The position numbers were made by a program, and so were the translations under genes. Positions 1 to 8,620 of a stretch of DNA of 34,481 bases are shown here, piece by piece (positions within the stretch are counted from its first letter, which is position 1; each line of letters begins with the position of its first letter). The notes under the pieces were generated by a model, which searched no databases, was not told where the DNA came from, and saw only the letters and a list, made by a program, of their open reading frames with translations. Location: contig MWDM01000018.1 in the NCBI GenBank assembly GCA_002070565.1, positions 1 to 34,481 on the forward strand, written 5' to 3'. The stretch is from Bacteroidetes bacterium ADurb.Bin139. GTDB taxonomy: Bacteria > Bacteroidota > Bacteroidia > Bacteroidales > UBA932.

Positions 1-186
1 AAAGTTGTGTTTGTTTAAGGCGTAAGCCTGTGTGTCGATATAATGGGCCGAGGCGGAATCTTTCAGGATTTCTTCAATAACCGGCAGTGGTCCGGCCACG
101 TCCTGCCTGCCGCTTTTACAGCTGCTCACTCCACCCAACGCGCCCAGGAGCATGAGCAATGTGATATATCTTATGGGATCACTCAT
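1..186 (-). CDS. N-terminal part of an unrecognised lipoprotein (runs off left edge)
   Basis: The first 62 codons of a minus-strand gene are visible, starting with ATG at 186 and staying open to the window edge. The product begins with a short signal sequence (MSDPIRYITLLMLLGALGG) and a good lipobox, VSSC, with the lipidated cysteine at residue 23, so it should be anchored in a membrane facing the periplasm. The visible mature part is short and polar, and I do not recognise a family. The start lies inside the end of purM: the sequence ATGAGTGA carries both this start and the purM stop, an 8-base overlap that implies co-translation with purM and glnN upstream. Function unknown. Confidence 0.75.
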   Translation of the reverse strand, partial: MSDPIRYITLLMLLGALGGVSSCKSGRQDVAGPLPVIEEILKDSASAHYIDTQAYALNKHNF

Positions 187-1369
187 TTTTATCGTAGGTA
201 AACGTTCCATAGGGACTATCTATGGTGACCCTTCGTCCCTTCCCGGCTTCCACCCTCCCAATGACCTTTGCTTCCAGGTTAAAACCAGAAGCTATGGAGC
301 ATATCACCGGTGCAGTTTCCGGGGGCACATACAATTCCATCCTGTGTCCCATGTTGAAGACCGTGTACATCTCTTTCCAAAGCGTCCCGCTCGTTTCCTG
401 TATCCTGCGGAACACCGCAGGTGCAGGGAACAGGTTATCCTTGATCACATGCAGGTCATCTATGAAATGAAGCACTTTGGTCTGGCCGCCGCCCGTGCAA
501 TGCACCATGCCGTGCACCCGGCCCGGGCAGGATTCCAGGATGGCCCTGATTACCGGCGCATAGGTGCGGGTAGGGGAGAGAACCAGTTTTCCATAGGTTA
601 GCCCTGTTTCCGGTTCAATATCGGTCAGGTCATGTGTACCGCAATAAGCCATGTCGCCGGGCATGCCCTCGTCGTAACTTTCGGGGAACATACGGGCCAC
701 CCTTTTGTCAAACACATCGTGCCTGGCACTGGTCAGACCGTTGCTGCCTATCCCGCTGTTGTAAGCGTCTTCATAGGAAGTTTTTCCAAAGGAGGCCAGT
801 CCCACTATAAGATCCCCTTCCCGGATACTGGCATTGTCAATGACCTTGTCGCGATGGATGCGTGCGCACACCGTACTGTCAACGATTACCGTGCGCACAA
901 GATCGCCAACATCGGCCGTTTCCCCGCCTGTTAGGTCCAGGGATATGCCCATAGCCTTCATCTTTTCACAGAAACGCATGCTGCCCTGAATAATGGCCTT
1001 TATGACTTCTCCGGGTACCAGGCGCTTGTTCCTTCCTATGGTGGAACTTAACAGTATGTTTCCGGTTATGCCCACACACAGCAGGTCGTCCAGGTTCATG
1101 ACTATGGCGTCCTGCGCTATGCCTTCCCAGACACCCGTATCACCCGTTTTTTTCCAGTAACTGTATGCCAGCGAGGATTTGGTGCCGGCTCCGTCTGCAT
1201 GCATAACCAGGCCGTAATCCCGTTCTCCTGTGAGCACATCGGGGATGACCTTGCAAAAAGCTTTCGGATACAGCCCACGGGACAATCCTTCCAGCGCATC
1301 GTGCACTTCTCTTTTGGAAGAGGATACACCGCGCTTACTGTATTTACCGGCTTCAAGATCGTTCATCAT
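179..1369 (-). CDS. purM: Phosphoribosylformylglycinamidine cyclo-ligase (AIR synthase), Bacteroidota long form
   Basis: PurM closes the imidazole ring of AIR from FGAM with ATP in de novo purine synthesis, in the cytoplasm. The protein (396 aa from the ATG at 1369) shows the PurM/PurL-type N-terminus: KYSKRGVSSSKREVHDA, then the phosphate-binding block HADGAGTKSSLAY, GIAQDAIVMNLDDLLCVG, and the glycine-rich LTGGETADVGDL. It is longer than the roughly 345 aa enterobacterial enzyme, as is usual in this phylum. The frame stays open upstream to 1441, but that part lies inside glnN and does not resemble the family; ATGs at 1369 and 1366 fit best. It begins 13 bases after the glnN stop and overlaps the downstream lipoprotein, so an operon is likely. 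Confidence 0.93.
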   Translation of the reverse strand: MMNDLEAGKYSKRGVSSSKREVHDALEGLSRGLYPKAFCKVIPDVLTGERDYGLVMHADGAGTKSSLAYSYWKKTGDTGVWEGIAQDAIVMNLDDLLCVGITGNILLSSTIGRNKRLVPGEVIKAIIQGSMRFCEKMKAMGISLDLTGGETADVGDLVRTVIVDSTVCARIHRDKVIDNASIREGDLIVGLASFGKTSYEDAYNSGIGSNGLTSARHDVFDKRVARMFPESYDEGMPGDMAYCGTHDLTDIEPETGLTYGKLVLSPTRTYAPVIRAILESCPGRVHGMVHCTGGGQTKVLHFIDDLHVIKDNLFPAPAVFRRIQETSGTLWKEMYTVFNMGHRMELYVPPETAPVICSIASGFNLEAKVIGRVEAGKGRRVTIDSPYGTFTYDKNE

Positions 1370-1382
1370 GTTCAATTTAGAT

Positions 1383-3566
1383 TCATCGCAGGAACAGCAG
1401 TTCCCTGTATTTTGGAAGGGGCCATAATTCATCGTCCACAATCATCTCCAGGTGGTCTGCACAATCGCGGATGCGCTCCATTACAGGCATCACTGCCGCT
1501 GCATATTGGCGGGCCCTTTCGTGCAACGATTCCTCTTTATTGGCTTTCTTCCTGGCTTCAATCAAAAGATGTACCAGGTTCCTTAATTCATTCACGTAAC
1601 CGGCTGTTGTTCTCAAAGCTTTCAGCTGTGTCGACACCAGTTCTTCGTATTCGGCAGCCGGAAACACGTCCCTTAATCCTTTTACATTTTCAAGCAGCAG
1701 GTTTTCATGACGGATGGCGGTAGGCACAAAATGATTGATGGCAAGATCGCCAAGCACCCGGGCTTCTATCTGCAATTTCTTCACGTACATCTGATTCTTC
1801 ACCTCGTACCTGGCCTCCAGTTCCCGGCGGCTCATCACGCACATTTCCTCCATCAGGGCAATGGTTTTATCCTCCAGCAACGCATTGGTCGATGCGGGCA
1901 CATCCTCAATCCCGCGCAACCCCCGCTTTGCGGCCTCCTGCTGCCATTGCTCGCTGTACCCGTTCCCTTCAAAGCGGATATCCCTTGATTCCCTTACAAA
2001 TTTCTGAATGATTTTCATCAAGGCATCTTCCAATGGCATGCCTTTTTCTATCTCTTTATCAACCAGCGTCTTAAATAATTTCAATTGCTGGGCCACCGCG
2101 GTGTTGAGAAACAACATGGCCGAGGCTGCATTCGCCGAGGCGCCTATGGCCCTGAATTCAAACCGGTCGCCGGTAAAGGCAAAGGGAGAGGTGCGGTTCC
2201 TGTCGGTGTTGTCCGGGAAGATCTCGGGGACCATCCCCACCACATCCAGGCGTGACCGCTCACCTGCCTTGTTGCGCCTCGGCCCCCCCTTATCAATAAC
2301 ATCCAGCAAATCATCAAGGGTGCTTCCCATAAAAGCCGACAGCACACACGGAGGTGCCTCGGCTCCCCCAAGACGGTAAGAATTGCTCAGGCTTGCCACT
2401 GCAGACATGATCAAGTAATGGTGTTGGTGCACCGCTTTGAGCGTACAGGCAATAAAACTCAGGAATTGCAGGTTGTCCTGGGGTGTTTTGCCCGGAGCCA
2501 ACACGTTTATTCCCTTGTTGGTGCAAAGGCTCCAGTTGCAGTGCTTGCCCGAACCGTTTATACCGGCGTAAGGCTTTTCGTGGAAGATAACCTTCAGGTT
2601 GTGCTTTTTGGCCAGTTTTCTCATCACCATCATAATCATCTGGTTATGGTCTATGGCCAGGTTAGCTTCCTCGTGGTAGGGCGCAAATTCAAACTGATTG
2701 GGAGCCACCTCGTTATGGCGGGTCTTTATGTAAACGCCCAACTTGTAGGCTTCTGTCTCGAAATCTTTCATGAAAGCCATGACCCGGGAAGGAATGTTCC
2801 CGAAATAATGGTCTTCCAGCTGCTGGTCCTTGGCAGCGGTGTGGCCCTGCAATGTTCTGTCACAGAGCATAAGGTCAGGGCGCGCACGGTAAAGCGCCAG
2901 GTCCACCACAAAATATTCCTGCTCCAGACCATAGATCACATTCACGCTTTCTGTTGCAGGGTCAAAATAACGGGCCACCGCTGTGGCAGCCCGGTCCAGG
3001 ACCTGCAGGGATTTCAGGTGCGGGGTCTTGATGTCCAGGGCATCTCCGGTATAGGAAACAAAGATGGTTGGGATACAAAGCGTCTGATCCATGATAAAGG
3101 CAGGAGAACCCGGGTCCCAGGCAGTATAGCCGCGGGCTTCGAAGGTATTGCGCAGGCCGCCGCTGGGGAAGCTCGATGCATCGGGTTCCTGCTGAATGAG
3201 GGAATCCCCCACGAATTGTTCAATGGCACAACCATTTGAATACGGACGTATGAAGGCTTCGTGCTTTTCTGCCGTGGTCTCGTTCAGGGGGTGAAACCAG
3301 TGTGTGTAGTGGGTGGCACCGCGCTCCATGGCCCACGAACGCATCCCTTCCGCAACATGGGAGGCAACGCTCCGGTCAATTTTGGACTTCTTTTCAACAG
3401 CCGCAAGGACAGCATCATATGCTTCCTGGGGAAGGTAATTTTTCATTTTTTTCAGATCAAACACATTTTGACCGAAAAAAGAAGACACGGGTTTGTTTTC
3501 AATACAGAAACGCTCTGCTTTGTGGGAGGAAAACTCTGATAGTGCTTTGTGCCTGAATGATGACAT
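1383..3566 (-). CDS. glnN: Type III glutamine synthetase
   Basis: GlnN makes glutamine from glutamate, ammonia and ATP and is the main ammonia-assimilating enzyme in many Bacteroidota. At 727 aa it has the type III size, well above the roughly 450-470 aa of type I. Visible signatures are THYTHWFHPL near the N-terminus (type III-specific), EQEYFVVD, the NGSGKHCNWSL block that corresponds to the ATP/metal site of glutamine synthetases, and NRTSPFAFTGDRFEFRA. The C-terminal part is helical and charged. It is transcribed divergently from the aminotransferase gene, with a Bacteroidota-type -7 box at 3589-3596 (minus). purM follows closely; linking nitrogen assimilation with purine synthesis makes sense because the purine pathway uses glutamine. 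Confidence 0.96.
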   Translation of the reverse strand: MSSFRHKALSEFSSHKAERFCIENKPVSSFFGQNVFDLKKMKNYLPQEAYDAVLAAVEKKSKIDRSVASHVAEGMRSWAMERGATHYTHWFHPLNETTAEKHEAFIRPYSNGCAIEQFVGDSLIQQEPDASSFPSGGLRNTFEARGYTAWDPGSPAFIMDQTLCIPTIFVSYTGDALDIKTPHLKSLQVLDRAATAVARYFDPATESVNVIYGLEQEYFVVDLALYRARPDLMLCDRTLQGHTAAKDQQLEDHYFGNIPSRVMAFMKDFETEAYKLGVYIKTRHNEVAPNQFEFAPYHEEANLAIDHNQMIMMVMRKLAKKHNLKVIFHEKPYAGINGSGKHCNWSLCTNKGINVLAPGKTPQDNLQFLSFIACTLKAVHQHHYLIMSAVASLSNSYRLGGAEAPPCVLSAFMGSTLDDLLDVIDKGGPRRNKAGERSRLDVVGMVPEIFPDNTDRNRTSPFAFTGDRFEFRAIGASANAASAMLFLNTAVAQQLKLFKTLVDKEIEKGMPLEDALMKIIQKFVRESRDIRFEGNGYSEQWQQEAAKRGLRGIEDVPASTNALLEDKTIALMEEMCVMSRRELEARYEVKNQMYVKKLQIEARVLGDLAINHFVPTAIRHENLLLENVKGLRDVFPAAEYEELVSTQLKALRTTAGYVNELRNLVHLLIEARKKANKEESLHERARQYAAAVMPVMERIRDCADHLEMIVDDELWPLPKYRELLFLR

Positions 3567-3588
3567 CTAAAGATTATTATATGACCAG

Positions 3589-3596
3589 CAAAAATA
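3589..3596 (-). promoter_or_regulatory. Predicted -7 promoter box for glnN
   Basis: The minus strand reads TATTTTTG here, matching the Bacteroidota -7 consensus TAnnTTTG. It lies 22 bases before the glnN ATG, which gives a short leader. I see no clear TTTG -33 box at the usual distance. Confidence 0.5.
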
Positions 3597-3631
3597 GGAA
3601 AATATTATTGTCTTTTGTTTAAAGAAACGCT

Positions 3632-3639
3632 TATCTTTG
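3632..3639 (+). promoter_or_regulatory. Predicted -7 promoter box for the aminotransferase gene
   Basis: TATCTTTG matches TAnnTTTG and lies 30 bases before the chosen ATG at 3670. TTG at 3608-3610 is 21 bases upstream and could serve as a -33 element. It is back to back with the glnN promoter. Its position also argues against a start at 3637, which would lie inside the promoter. Confidence 0.5.
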
Positions 3640-3669
3640 CGGATTAAATTTCACAAATCAATAATCACT

Positions 3670-4866
3670 ATGTTAGGTATATCTGAATTGTCAAGGAAAA
3701 TGCCGGCATCTCCCATCAGAAAGCTGGTACCTTATGCCGAAGAGGCAAAAAAGCGCGGAATCAAAGTCTATCACCTCAATATCGGCCAGCCCGATATCGA
3801 CTCTCCAAAAGAAGCTTTGGAACCTATACGCAACATCGACCTCAAACTGGTCTCTTACCCGCATTCGGCAGGTATTGAATCATACCGCAGGGGTTTGGCA
3901 AAGTATTACCAGGATGTGAATATCAATCTTAAGTACGACCAGATCATTGTTACCATTGGGGGCTCAGAAGCTTTACAGATAGGATTGAAAGTATGCTGCA
4001 ATCCTGGTGACGAAGTCATAGTATTTGAACCCTTTTACACGAATTATAACACTTTTGCCCTCATGGCAGGCGTCAAATTCGTACCCGTCACAACCACCAT
4101 TGAAAACGGGTTTGCCCTGCCTCCCATGTCGGAAGTTGAAAAATACATCACCCCCAGGACCAAGGCCATCCTGATAAACAGTCCGGGGAATCCAACGGGT
4201 ACCCTATACTCCAAAGATGACATCCTTCTTTTGGGCGAGATTGTAAAGAAACACAATTTATTCCTGCTTTCTGACGAAGTCTACCGGGAGTTCTGCTATT
4301 CGGAAGAACCCCATTTTTCGTGCATGAACATACCTGGAGCAGAACAAAATGTTATTTTAATAGACTCTGTATCAAAACGCTATAGTCTTTGTGGTGTACG
4401 CATAGGATGCATAGCATCCCACAATAAGGAAGTGATGAACGCCGTAATGCGTTTTGCCCAGGCACGCCTGTGTGCCCCCGCTCTGGGCCAGATCGCCGGC
4501 GAAGGAGCCCTGGCCACCCCGAAGGAATATTTTGAAGCCGTAAAACAGGAATATATAGACAGACGCAACCTGATGATTGACCGGTTGAACAAGATTCCGG
4601 GCGTATATTCCCCAATGCCCATGGGCGCTTTCTATACAACAGCCCGCCTGCCGGTAGACAATGCCGATAAATTTGCCCAGTGGCTTCTGGAAAGCTTCAG
4701 TTACAAGGGTCAGACTGTCATGGTGGCACCCGCTGCCGGTTTCTATGCCACACCGGGCAAAGGACTGGACGAAGTGCGTATTGCTTATGTTCTCAGGAAA
4801 GAAGACATTTCCAATGCCATGGATTGCCTGGAAGAAGCTTTAAAACAGTATCCCGGACGCCGATAA
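3670..4866 (+). CDS. Class I/II PLP-dependent aminotransferase (AspC-like)
   Basis: This is a fold-type I aminotransferase of 398 aa. The order of motifs is typical: NIGQPDI near the N-terminus, YPHSAGIESYRRGLA, GGSEALQIGLKV for the cofactor phosphate, NSPGNPTGTLY (the NPTG motif), LLSDEVYREF (the PLP-ring Asp and Tyr), and SVSKRYSLCGVRIGC, in which Lys236 should form the Schiff base with PLP. The SK-YS-CGVRIG wording is characteristic of the aspartate aminotransferase-like group common in Bacteroidota. The substrate cannot be fixed from sequence; aspartate or another amino acid is plausible. The start at 3670 was chosen because MLGISELSRKM matches the family N-terminus and because the promoter box lies just upstream. 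Confidence 0.88.
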   Translation: MLGISELSRKMPASPIRKLVPYAEEAKKRGIKVYHLNIGQPDIDSPKEALEPIRNIDLKLVSYPHSAGIESYRRGLAKYYQDVNINLKYDQIIVTIGGSEALQIGLKVCCNPGDEVIVFEPFYTNYNTFALMAGVKFVPVTTTIENGFALPPMSEVEKYITPRTKAILINSPGNPTGTLYSKDDILLLGEIVKKHNLFLLSDEVYREFCYSEEPHFSCMNIPGAEQNVILIDSVSKRYSLCGVRIGCIASHNKEVMNAVMRFAQARLCAPALGQIAGEGALATPKEYFEAVKQEYIDRRNLMIDRLNKIPGVYSPMPMGAFYTTARLPVDNADKFAQWLLESFSYKGQTVMVAPAAGFYATPGKGLDEVRIAYVLRKEDISNAMDCLEEALKQYPGRR

Positions 4867-4875
4867 GCGGGACAG

Positions 4876-5259
4876 ATGAAAACCCTCTATACCGTATTGC
4901 TGCTGGTACTATCGAATGTATTCATGACTTTCGCCTGGTACGGGCACCTGAAGTTTGGATCCATGAAATGGTTCCAGTCATTGCCGCTGATTGCCATAAT
5001 CCTTATCAGCTGGGGTATAGCATTTGCCGAGTACTGTTTCCAGGTTCCTGCAAACCGTATCGGTTATATGGGCAATGGGGGTCCTTTGTCTCTTATTCAA
5101 TTGAAAGTGATCCAGGAAGTGGTTTCACTCAGTGTGTTCACTGTATTTGCGCTGGTCGTATTCAGAACCGAACAATTCAGATGGAATCACATCCTGGCTT
5201 TTTTTCTGCTTGTTGCTGCCGTTTACCTGGTGTTCAAAACACCGGTGCAGGCCTCATGA
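4876..5259 (+). CDS. DUF486 / DMT-superfamily small membrane protein
   Basis: This 127-residue protein has about four membrane segments with very short loops. NVFMTFAWYGHLKF near the N-terminus and EYCFQVPANRIGY in the middle are the recognisable signature of the DUF486 family, a small branch of the drug/metabolite transporter superfamily. The transported substrate, if any, is unknown. It starts 9 bases after the aminotransferase stop, so it is probably the second gene of that transcript. Its last 6 bases overlap the 3' end of the convergent DUF3276 gene, leaving no room for a separate terminator. Confidence 0.82.
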   Translation: MKTLYTVLLLVLSNVFMTFAWYGHLKFGSMKWFQSLPLIAIILISWGIAFAEYCFQVPANRIGYMGNGGPLSLIQLKVIQEVVSLSVFTVFALVVFRTEQFRWNHILAFFLLVAAVYLVFKTPVQAS

Positions 5260-5598
5260 ATCTTTGTTCAGATCATCAAAACTGACATTGGTGAATTCGT
5301 TGGGTCTGGATTCTGTTACAGGAATCCGGTCTTTTATGTATTTGACAACTTCTTCCAATCCATCTGAGAATTTCTCAAAATCTTCCTTGTATAGAAAAAT
5401 TTTATGTTTTTCATAGGAGAACTGTCCGTCCTTATCTACACGACGCTTGCTTTCTGTTATGGTCAGATAATAGTCGTTTCCTTTGGTTGCTTTTACATCA
5501 AAAAAATACGTTCTTTTGCCGGCGCGTACGGGTTTGGAAAAAACATCTTCTCCTCTGTGTTCCGTATTAGAGGAACTTTCATAATCTTCAAAATACAT
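5254..5598 (-). CDS. DUF3276 PUR-domain nucleic-acid-binding protein
   Basis: This small protein (114 aa) has the PUR repeat layout known from bacterial PUR-alpha-like proteins: EDVFSKPVRAGKRTYFFDVKATKGNDYYLTITESKRR, then HKIFLYKEDFEKFSDGLEEVVKYI. Family members have a Whirly-like fold and bind single-stranded DNA or RNA; Borrelia BpuR is the best-known relative. In Bacteroidota the gene is near-universal, but its targets are not established. The N-terminus (MYFEDYESSSNTEH) is acidic and probably flexible. It is transcribed away from nusB, from a promoter region shared through a perfect inverted repeat (5621-5641), and converges on the DUF486 gene. Confidence 0.88.
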   Translation of the reverse strand: MYFEDYESSSNTEHRGEDVFSKPVRAGKRTYFFDVKATKGNDYYLTITESKRRVDKDGQFSYEKHKIFLYKEDFEKFSDGLEEVVKYIKDRIPVTESRPNEFTNVSFDDLNKDS

Positions 5599-5620
5599 AG
5601 GACTTATTTATTTATACAAC

Positions 5621-5641
5621 GCAAATATAAAATATATTTGC
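5621..5641. repeat. Perfect inverted repeat holding two opposed -7 boxes
   Basis: The arms GCAAATATA (5621-5629) and TATATTTGC (5633-5641) are exact complements around an AAA centre. Each arm contains one TATATTTG box, one on each strand. The palindrome could simply result from two facing promoters, or it could also bind a dimeric regulator. Confidence 0.6.
5622..5629 (-). promoter_or_regulatory. Predicted -7 promoter box for the DUF3276 gene
   Basis: The minus strand reads TATATTTG, a full TAnnTTTG match, 23 bases before the ATG at 5598. It forms the left arm of the inverted repeat at 5621-5641. Confidence 0.5.
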
Positions 5642-5651
5642 TTTAAAACTG

Positions 5652-5659
5652 TATATTTG
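5652..5659 (+). promoter_or_regulatory. Predicted -7 promoter box for the nusB operon
   Basis: TATATTTG is a full consensus match 26 bases before the nusB ATG. A second plus-strand copy lies at 5633-5640 inside the palindrome. Either could drive nusB; spacing to the ATG slightly favours this one. Confidence 0.45.
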
Positions 5660-5685
5660 CAAAGTTTCTTTTTGATTTTAAAGGT

Positions 5686-6639
5686 ATGCTTAGCAGGCGG
5701 TTTATTCGTGTCAAAGTTTTTAAAGTTCTATTCAGCAGCGTTCATTCACAAAATTTTGACCAGACTGTCGCAGAACAAGAACTTCTTACCAGCCTGGAAA
5801 AGACCAGGCAATTGTATTTTCTTCTGCTATCCCTGCCCGTAGCGCTGGCTCAATATGCGCAAAACCGCATAGATATAGGGTCGCAGAAATACCAGCCAAC
5901 AGACCAGGAAATGCACCCAAACCTGCGCTTTGTCAATAACAGGATCATTGCTGCCCTTGAACAGGACAAAGACCTGCAACATGCCCGGGAACACGGACTC
6001 AACTGGTTGTCACAGAGGGCTTATGTAAAAAAATTGTACGAGCAGCTGAAAGAAGAACCCTACTTTATTGAATACATGAATGACCCGCAGGAGCCCGATT
6101 TTTACACCGATCTCAAACTCCTGCAGCTTTTCTTCTGCAACCAGCCCGACGAAGACCAGGAACTTTACAATTTACTGGAAGATCAGAGCCTTTATTGGGC
6201 AGACGATATAGCCTACGTATGCAATATCATACTGGCACAACTGGCCGTTATGAAAGACAGCAAGCACCTGCCGACTCACCCATCGCTGTTTAACAACCAG
6301 GAAGACAAGGATTTTGCGACAACCCTGCTGGCGCATTCCCTGATTCATTACAACCAATACGCTGCATTAATTGAACAATTTGCACAGAACTGGGATTTGG
6401 AGCGCGTTGCCGGAACAGATTCCATTCTCATAGTCATGGGAGTTTCCGAAGCTGTAGCTTTTTCCCAGATCCCCATCAAAGTCACGCTTAACGAAATGGT
6501 GGAAATATCCAAATACTACAGCACAGAGAATTCAAAAATGTTTGTCAACGGTATCCTTGACAAAGTGATTAAACATCTCACCCAGGAAGGAGTTATTGCA
6601 AAACGTGGCAGGGGACTTGTAGAGAAACAAAAGAAATAA
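5686..6639 (+). CDS. nusB: Transcription antitermination factor NusB (Bacteroidota long form)
   Basis: NusB with NusE (S10) promotes antitermination on rRNA operons. At 317 aa this is more than twice the classical length of about 140 aa, which is normal in Bacteroidota: the first ~60 residues (MLSRRFIRVKVFKVLFSSVHS) and the last ~100 residues (DKDFATTLLAHSLIHYNQYAALIEQFAQNWDLERV, TDSILIVMGVSEAVAF, TLNEMVEISKYYSTENSKMFVNGILDKV) carry the NusB fold, and a long helical insert separates them. The last block is the diagnostic NusB C-terminus. The gene opens the conserved nusB-yajC-ybbR-coaE run. Confidence 0.92.
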   Translation: MLSRRFIRVKVFKVLFSSVHSQNFDQTVAEQELLTSLEKTRQLYFLLLSLPVALAQYAQNRIDIGSQKYQPTDQEMHPNLRFVNNRIIAALEQDKDLQHAREHGLNWLSQRAYVKKLYEQLKEEPYFIEYMNDPQEPDFYTDLKLLQLFFCNQPDEDQELYNLLEDQSLYWADDIAYVCNIILAQLAVMKDSKHLPTHPSLFNNQEDKDFATTLLAHSLIHYNQYAALIEQFAQNWDLERVAGTDSILIVMGVSEAVAFSQIPIKVTLNEMVEISKYYSTENSKMFVNGILDKVIKHLTQEGVIAKRGRGLVEKQKK

Positions 6640-6700
6640 AGAACACATAACAATAATAATGAACACGCAACAATAGTACTAACAAAACCAATTATCAACA

Positions 6701-7030
6701 ATGAGCACACTAGTAATTTTACAGGAACAAGCAACAAAGGCTGCTACCGGCGCAGGTGGCAACTGGACTTTTCTCATAATGATGGCAGCCATTTTCCTGG
6801 TGATGTATTTTTTAATGATACGTCCTCAGAAAAAACGCCAGAAAGAACTCAAAGAATACCGCGATAACCTGAAAAGGGGAGATAAAGTCATCACAGCCGG
6901 CGGCATTTACGGCACCATTGCCGAGGTAAAAGAAAATTATGTTTTGCTGGAAGTAGACACCAACGTAAAAATAAGGGTGGATAAATCAACCCTGGTAAAG
7001 GATTCCTCGGACATTCAACAAGGCAGCTAA
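6701..7030 (+). CDS. yajC: Preprotein translocase subunit YajC
   Basis: YajC is the small accessory membrane subunit associated with SecDF/SecYEG. This 109-residue protein has a single membrane helix around residues 22-40 followed at once by the family signature MIRPQKKRQKELKEYRDNLKRGDKVITAGGIYGTIAEV. The cytoplasmic tail ends with a short SH3-like beta region (VLLEVDTNVKIRVDKSTL). The sequence upstream (6640-6700) is A-rich and shows no clear promoter, so transcription from nusB is likely. Confidence 0.95.
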   Translation: MSTLVILQEQATKAATGAGGNWTFLIMMAAIFLVMYFLMIRPQKKRQKELKEYRDNLKRGDKVITAGGIYGTIAEVKENYVLLEVDTNVKIRVDKSTLVKDSSDIQQGS

Positions 7031-7060
7031 ATTGAAAAACGCGCCTCGAAAGCATGGCCT

Positions 7061-8005
7061 ATGAAACGCTCCAGATGGGTATTGATCCTGTGTATTGCCG
7101 CAGCTTTTTTCCTGTGGGTGTTGTATACATTATCCAATGAGTACACTGCCTATTTCCGTTTTCCGCTGGAAGTAGAAACCAATCTGGACGGGCGTGCGAA
7201 CATTTCCCAGGCAGACAACACCCTTTTCCTTCGTGGAAAGGCCAAGGGCTTTTTCATAATCCGTTATTCATGGCGAAAAAAAATTCCTTCTGTAAAGATA
7301 TATGCAGAGCAGTCCCTGATGGGCCGGTACCCGGAAAAAAACGATAAGTTTTACCTGCTTGCAAACGATATCCACAACCTGGTGAACGATGCTCTGGGTG
7401 ACGATTTTCAGGTGGAAACCATTCTGAGCGACACCATCCGTCTTGAATACCGGCAGGTCCGGTCCAGGCTTGTTCCGGTCCAGTTTGTTTCGGAAATATC
7501 GTATATACCCCAGTATATGTCTTTTGAACCTGTACGTACCTATCCTGACAGTGTCCTGGTCTATGCAGAGGAACCCTACCTGGACCTTATTCAGGAAGTC
7601 AGGACAAGAAAGGTGACCTTAAGCAATCTGGATCAGACCGTAGAAGGAATTGCCCGCCTGGAAATCCCCGCCAATGCGCGTCTCTCCCGTTCAGAAATCA
7701 ATTATGAGGTCATGGTTTCGCGCTACGTGGAAATGACCCTCCAGGTACCTGTCACTACACGCAATGTGCCTTCACGTAGGGAATTGATCATCCTTCCCGA
7801 CAAGGTCACCCTGCAATTCCGGTGTCCTTTTGAAGAAGCTCCAGAGCTGGGTGCCGGGGATTTTTCCCTGGTAGTGGACTACAATGAATTCTCCCGTAAA
7901 GCAGGGGGCAAGATTATCCCGGTACTGGAACAAGCCCCCACAGTAATAAGCCACGTGCAACTGACGCCGCAATTTGTGGACGGCATAATCCAGAATCGTT
8001 ACTAA
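7061..8005 (+). CDS. YbbR-domain (CdaR-like) membrane-anchored protein
   Basis: The 314-residue protein has a short basic N-terminus and one membrane helix (residues ~5-25), followed by an extracytoplasmic part built of YbbR-like beta repeats. A recognisable repeat unit is FEPVRTYPDSVLVYAEEPYLDLIQEV with VTLSNLDQTVEGIARLEIP, repeated in weaker form towards the C-terminus. In Firmicutes, YbbR/CdaR regulates the diadenylate cyclase CdaA; in Bacteroidota the protein sits between yajC and coaE and its role is not established. No cdaA is visible here. It lies 30 bases after yajC and 3 bases before coaE. Confidence 0.8.
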   Translation: MKRSRWVLILCIAAAFFLWVLYTLSNEYTAYFRFPLEVETNLDGRANISQADNTLFLRGKAKGFFIIRYSWRKKIPSVKIYAEQSLMGRYPEKNDKFYLLANDIHNLVNDALGDDFQVETILSDTIRLEYRQVRSRLVPVQFVSEISYIPQYMSFEPVRTYPDSVLVYAEEPYLDLIQEVRTRKVTLSNLDQTVEGIARLEIPANARLSRSEINYEVMVSRYVEMTLQVPVTTRNVPSRRELIILPDKVTLQFRCPFEEAPELGAGDFSLVVDYNEFSRKAGGKIIPVLEQAPTVISHVQLTPQFVDGIIQNRY

Positions 8006-8008
8006 GCC

Positions 8009-8620
8009 ATGAAAAAAGCCATAATACTTGGAATTACGGGAGGAATTGGCAGCGGTAAAAGCTACGTGACACGTATATTCAATGCCCTGGGAATTCCTGC
8101 GTACGATACAGATGCCCGCACCAAACAACTCTACCGCGAGGAACCCGCCCTGAGGGAAGTGCTGAGCGGTATTCTTGGTCCTGAAATTTTTATCAACAAT
8201 GAACCGGATACCCGGAAGATGGCTTCCCTGATATTCAATGATTCAGAATTGCTAAAAAGAATAAACCTGGTGGTTCATCCATACGTGGTCAGGGATTTTA
8301 ACAGGTGGGCACATGCTTGTCAGGCACCTTACGTAATTTTCGAGAGTGCCATTTTGCTGGAAATGGATCCTCCCTTCCAGGCAACCCGGGTTCTGACCGT
8401 ATCGGCAGACCGTGAACTAAGGCTCTCCAGGGTAGCCGGCAGGGACAATGCATTAATCCAGTCTGTACTGGCCAGGATGGACAAACAATGGACAGATGAA
8501 CAAAGAGAAGCCAGGGCCGATTTTGTGATCATTTCGGACAACCACCAGGCTTTGCTGCCCCGTGTTCTTGAAGTACACCAACAAATGCTCAATATTACAC
8601 AAAACCACCATGAAAACTGA
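8009..8620 (+). CDS. coaE: Dephospho-CoA kinase
   Basis: CoaE phosphorylates the ribose 3'-hydroxyl of dephospho-CoA, the last step of coenzyme A synthesis. The 203-residue protein opens with the P-loop LGITGGIGSGKSYV and continues with the substrate-side motif GIPAYDTDARTKQLY, HPYVVRDFNRW, and the lid-type segment SADRELRLSRVAGRDN. Length and order match the family. It follows the YbbR gene by 3 bases and its stop overlaps the start of the next gene by 11 bases, so expression is coupled. Confidence 0.95.
   Translation: MKKAIILGITGGIGSGKSYVTRIFNALGIPAYDTDARTKQLYREEPALREVLSGILGPEIFINNEPDTRKMASLIFNDSELLKRINLVVHPYVVRDFNRWAHACQAPYVIFESAILLEMDPPFQATRVLTVSADRELRLSRVAGRDNALIQSVLARMDKQWTDEQREARADFVIISDNHQALLPRVLEVHQQMLNITQNHHEN

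Noticed and set aside
2418..3239. Long open frame (273 codons) on the plus strand opposite glnN
   Set aside because: It lies entirely antisense to a well-conserved gene, has no recognisable motif, and follows from the codon bias of glnN.
3637..3669. Upstream in-frame extension of the aminotransferase
   Set aside because: It overlaps the -7 box at 3632-3639 and adds residues not seen in the family; ATG 3670 is preferred.
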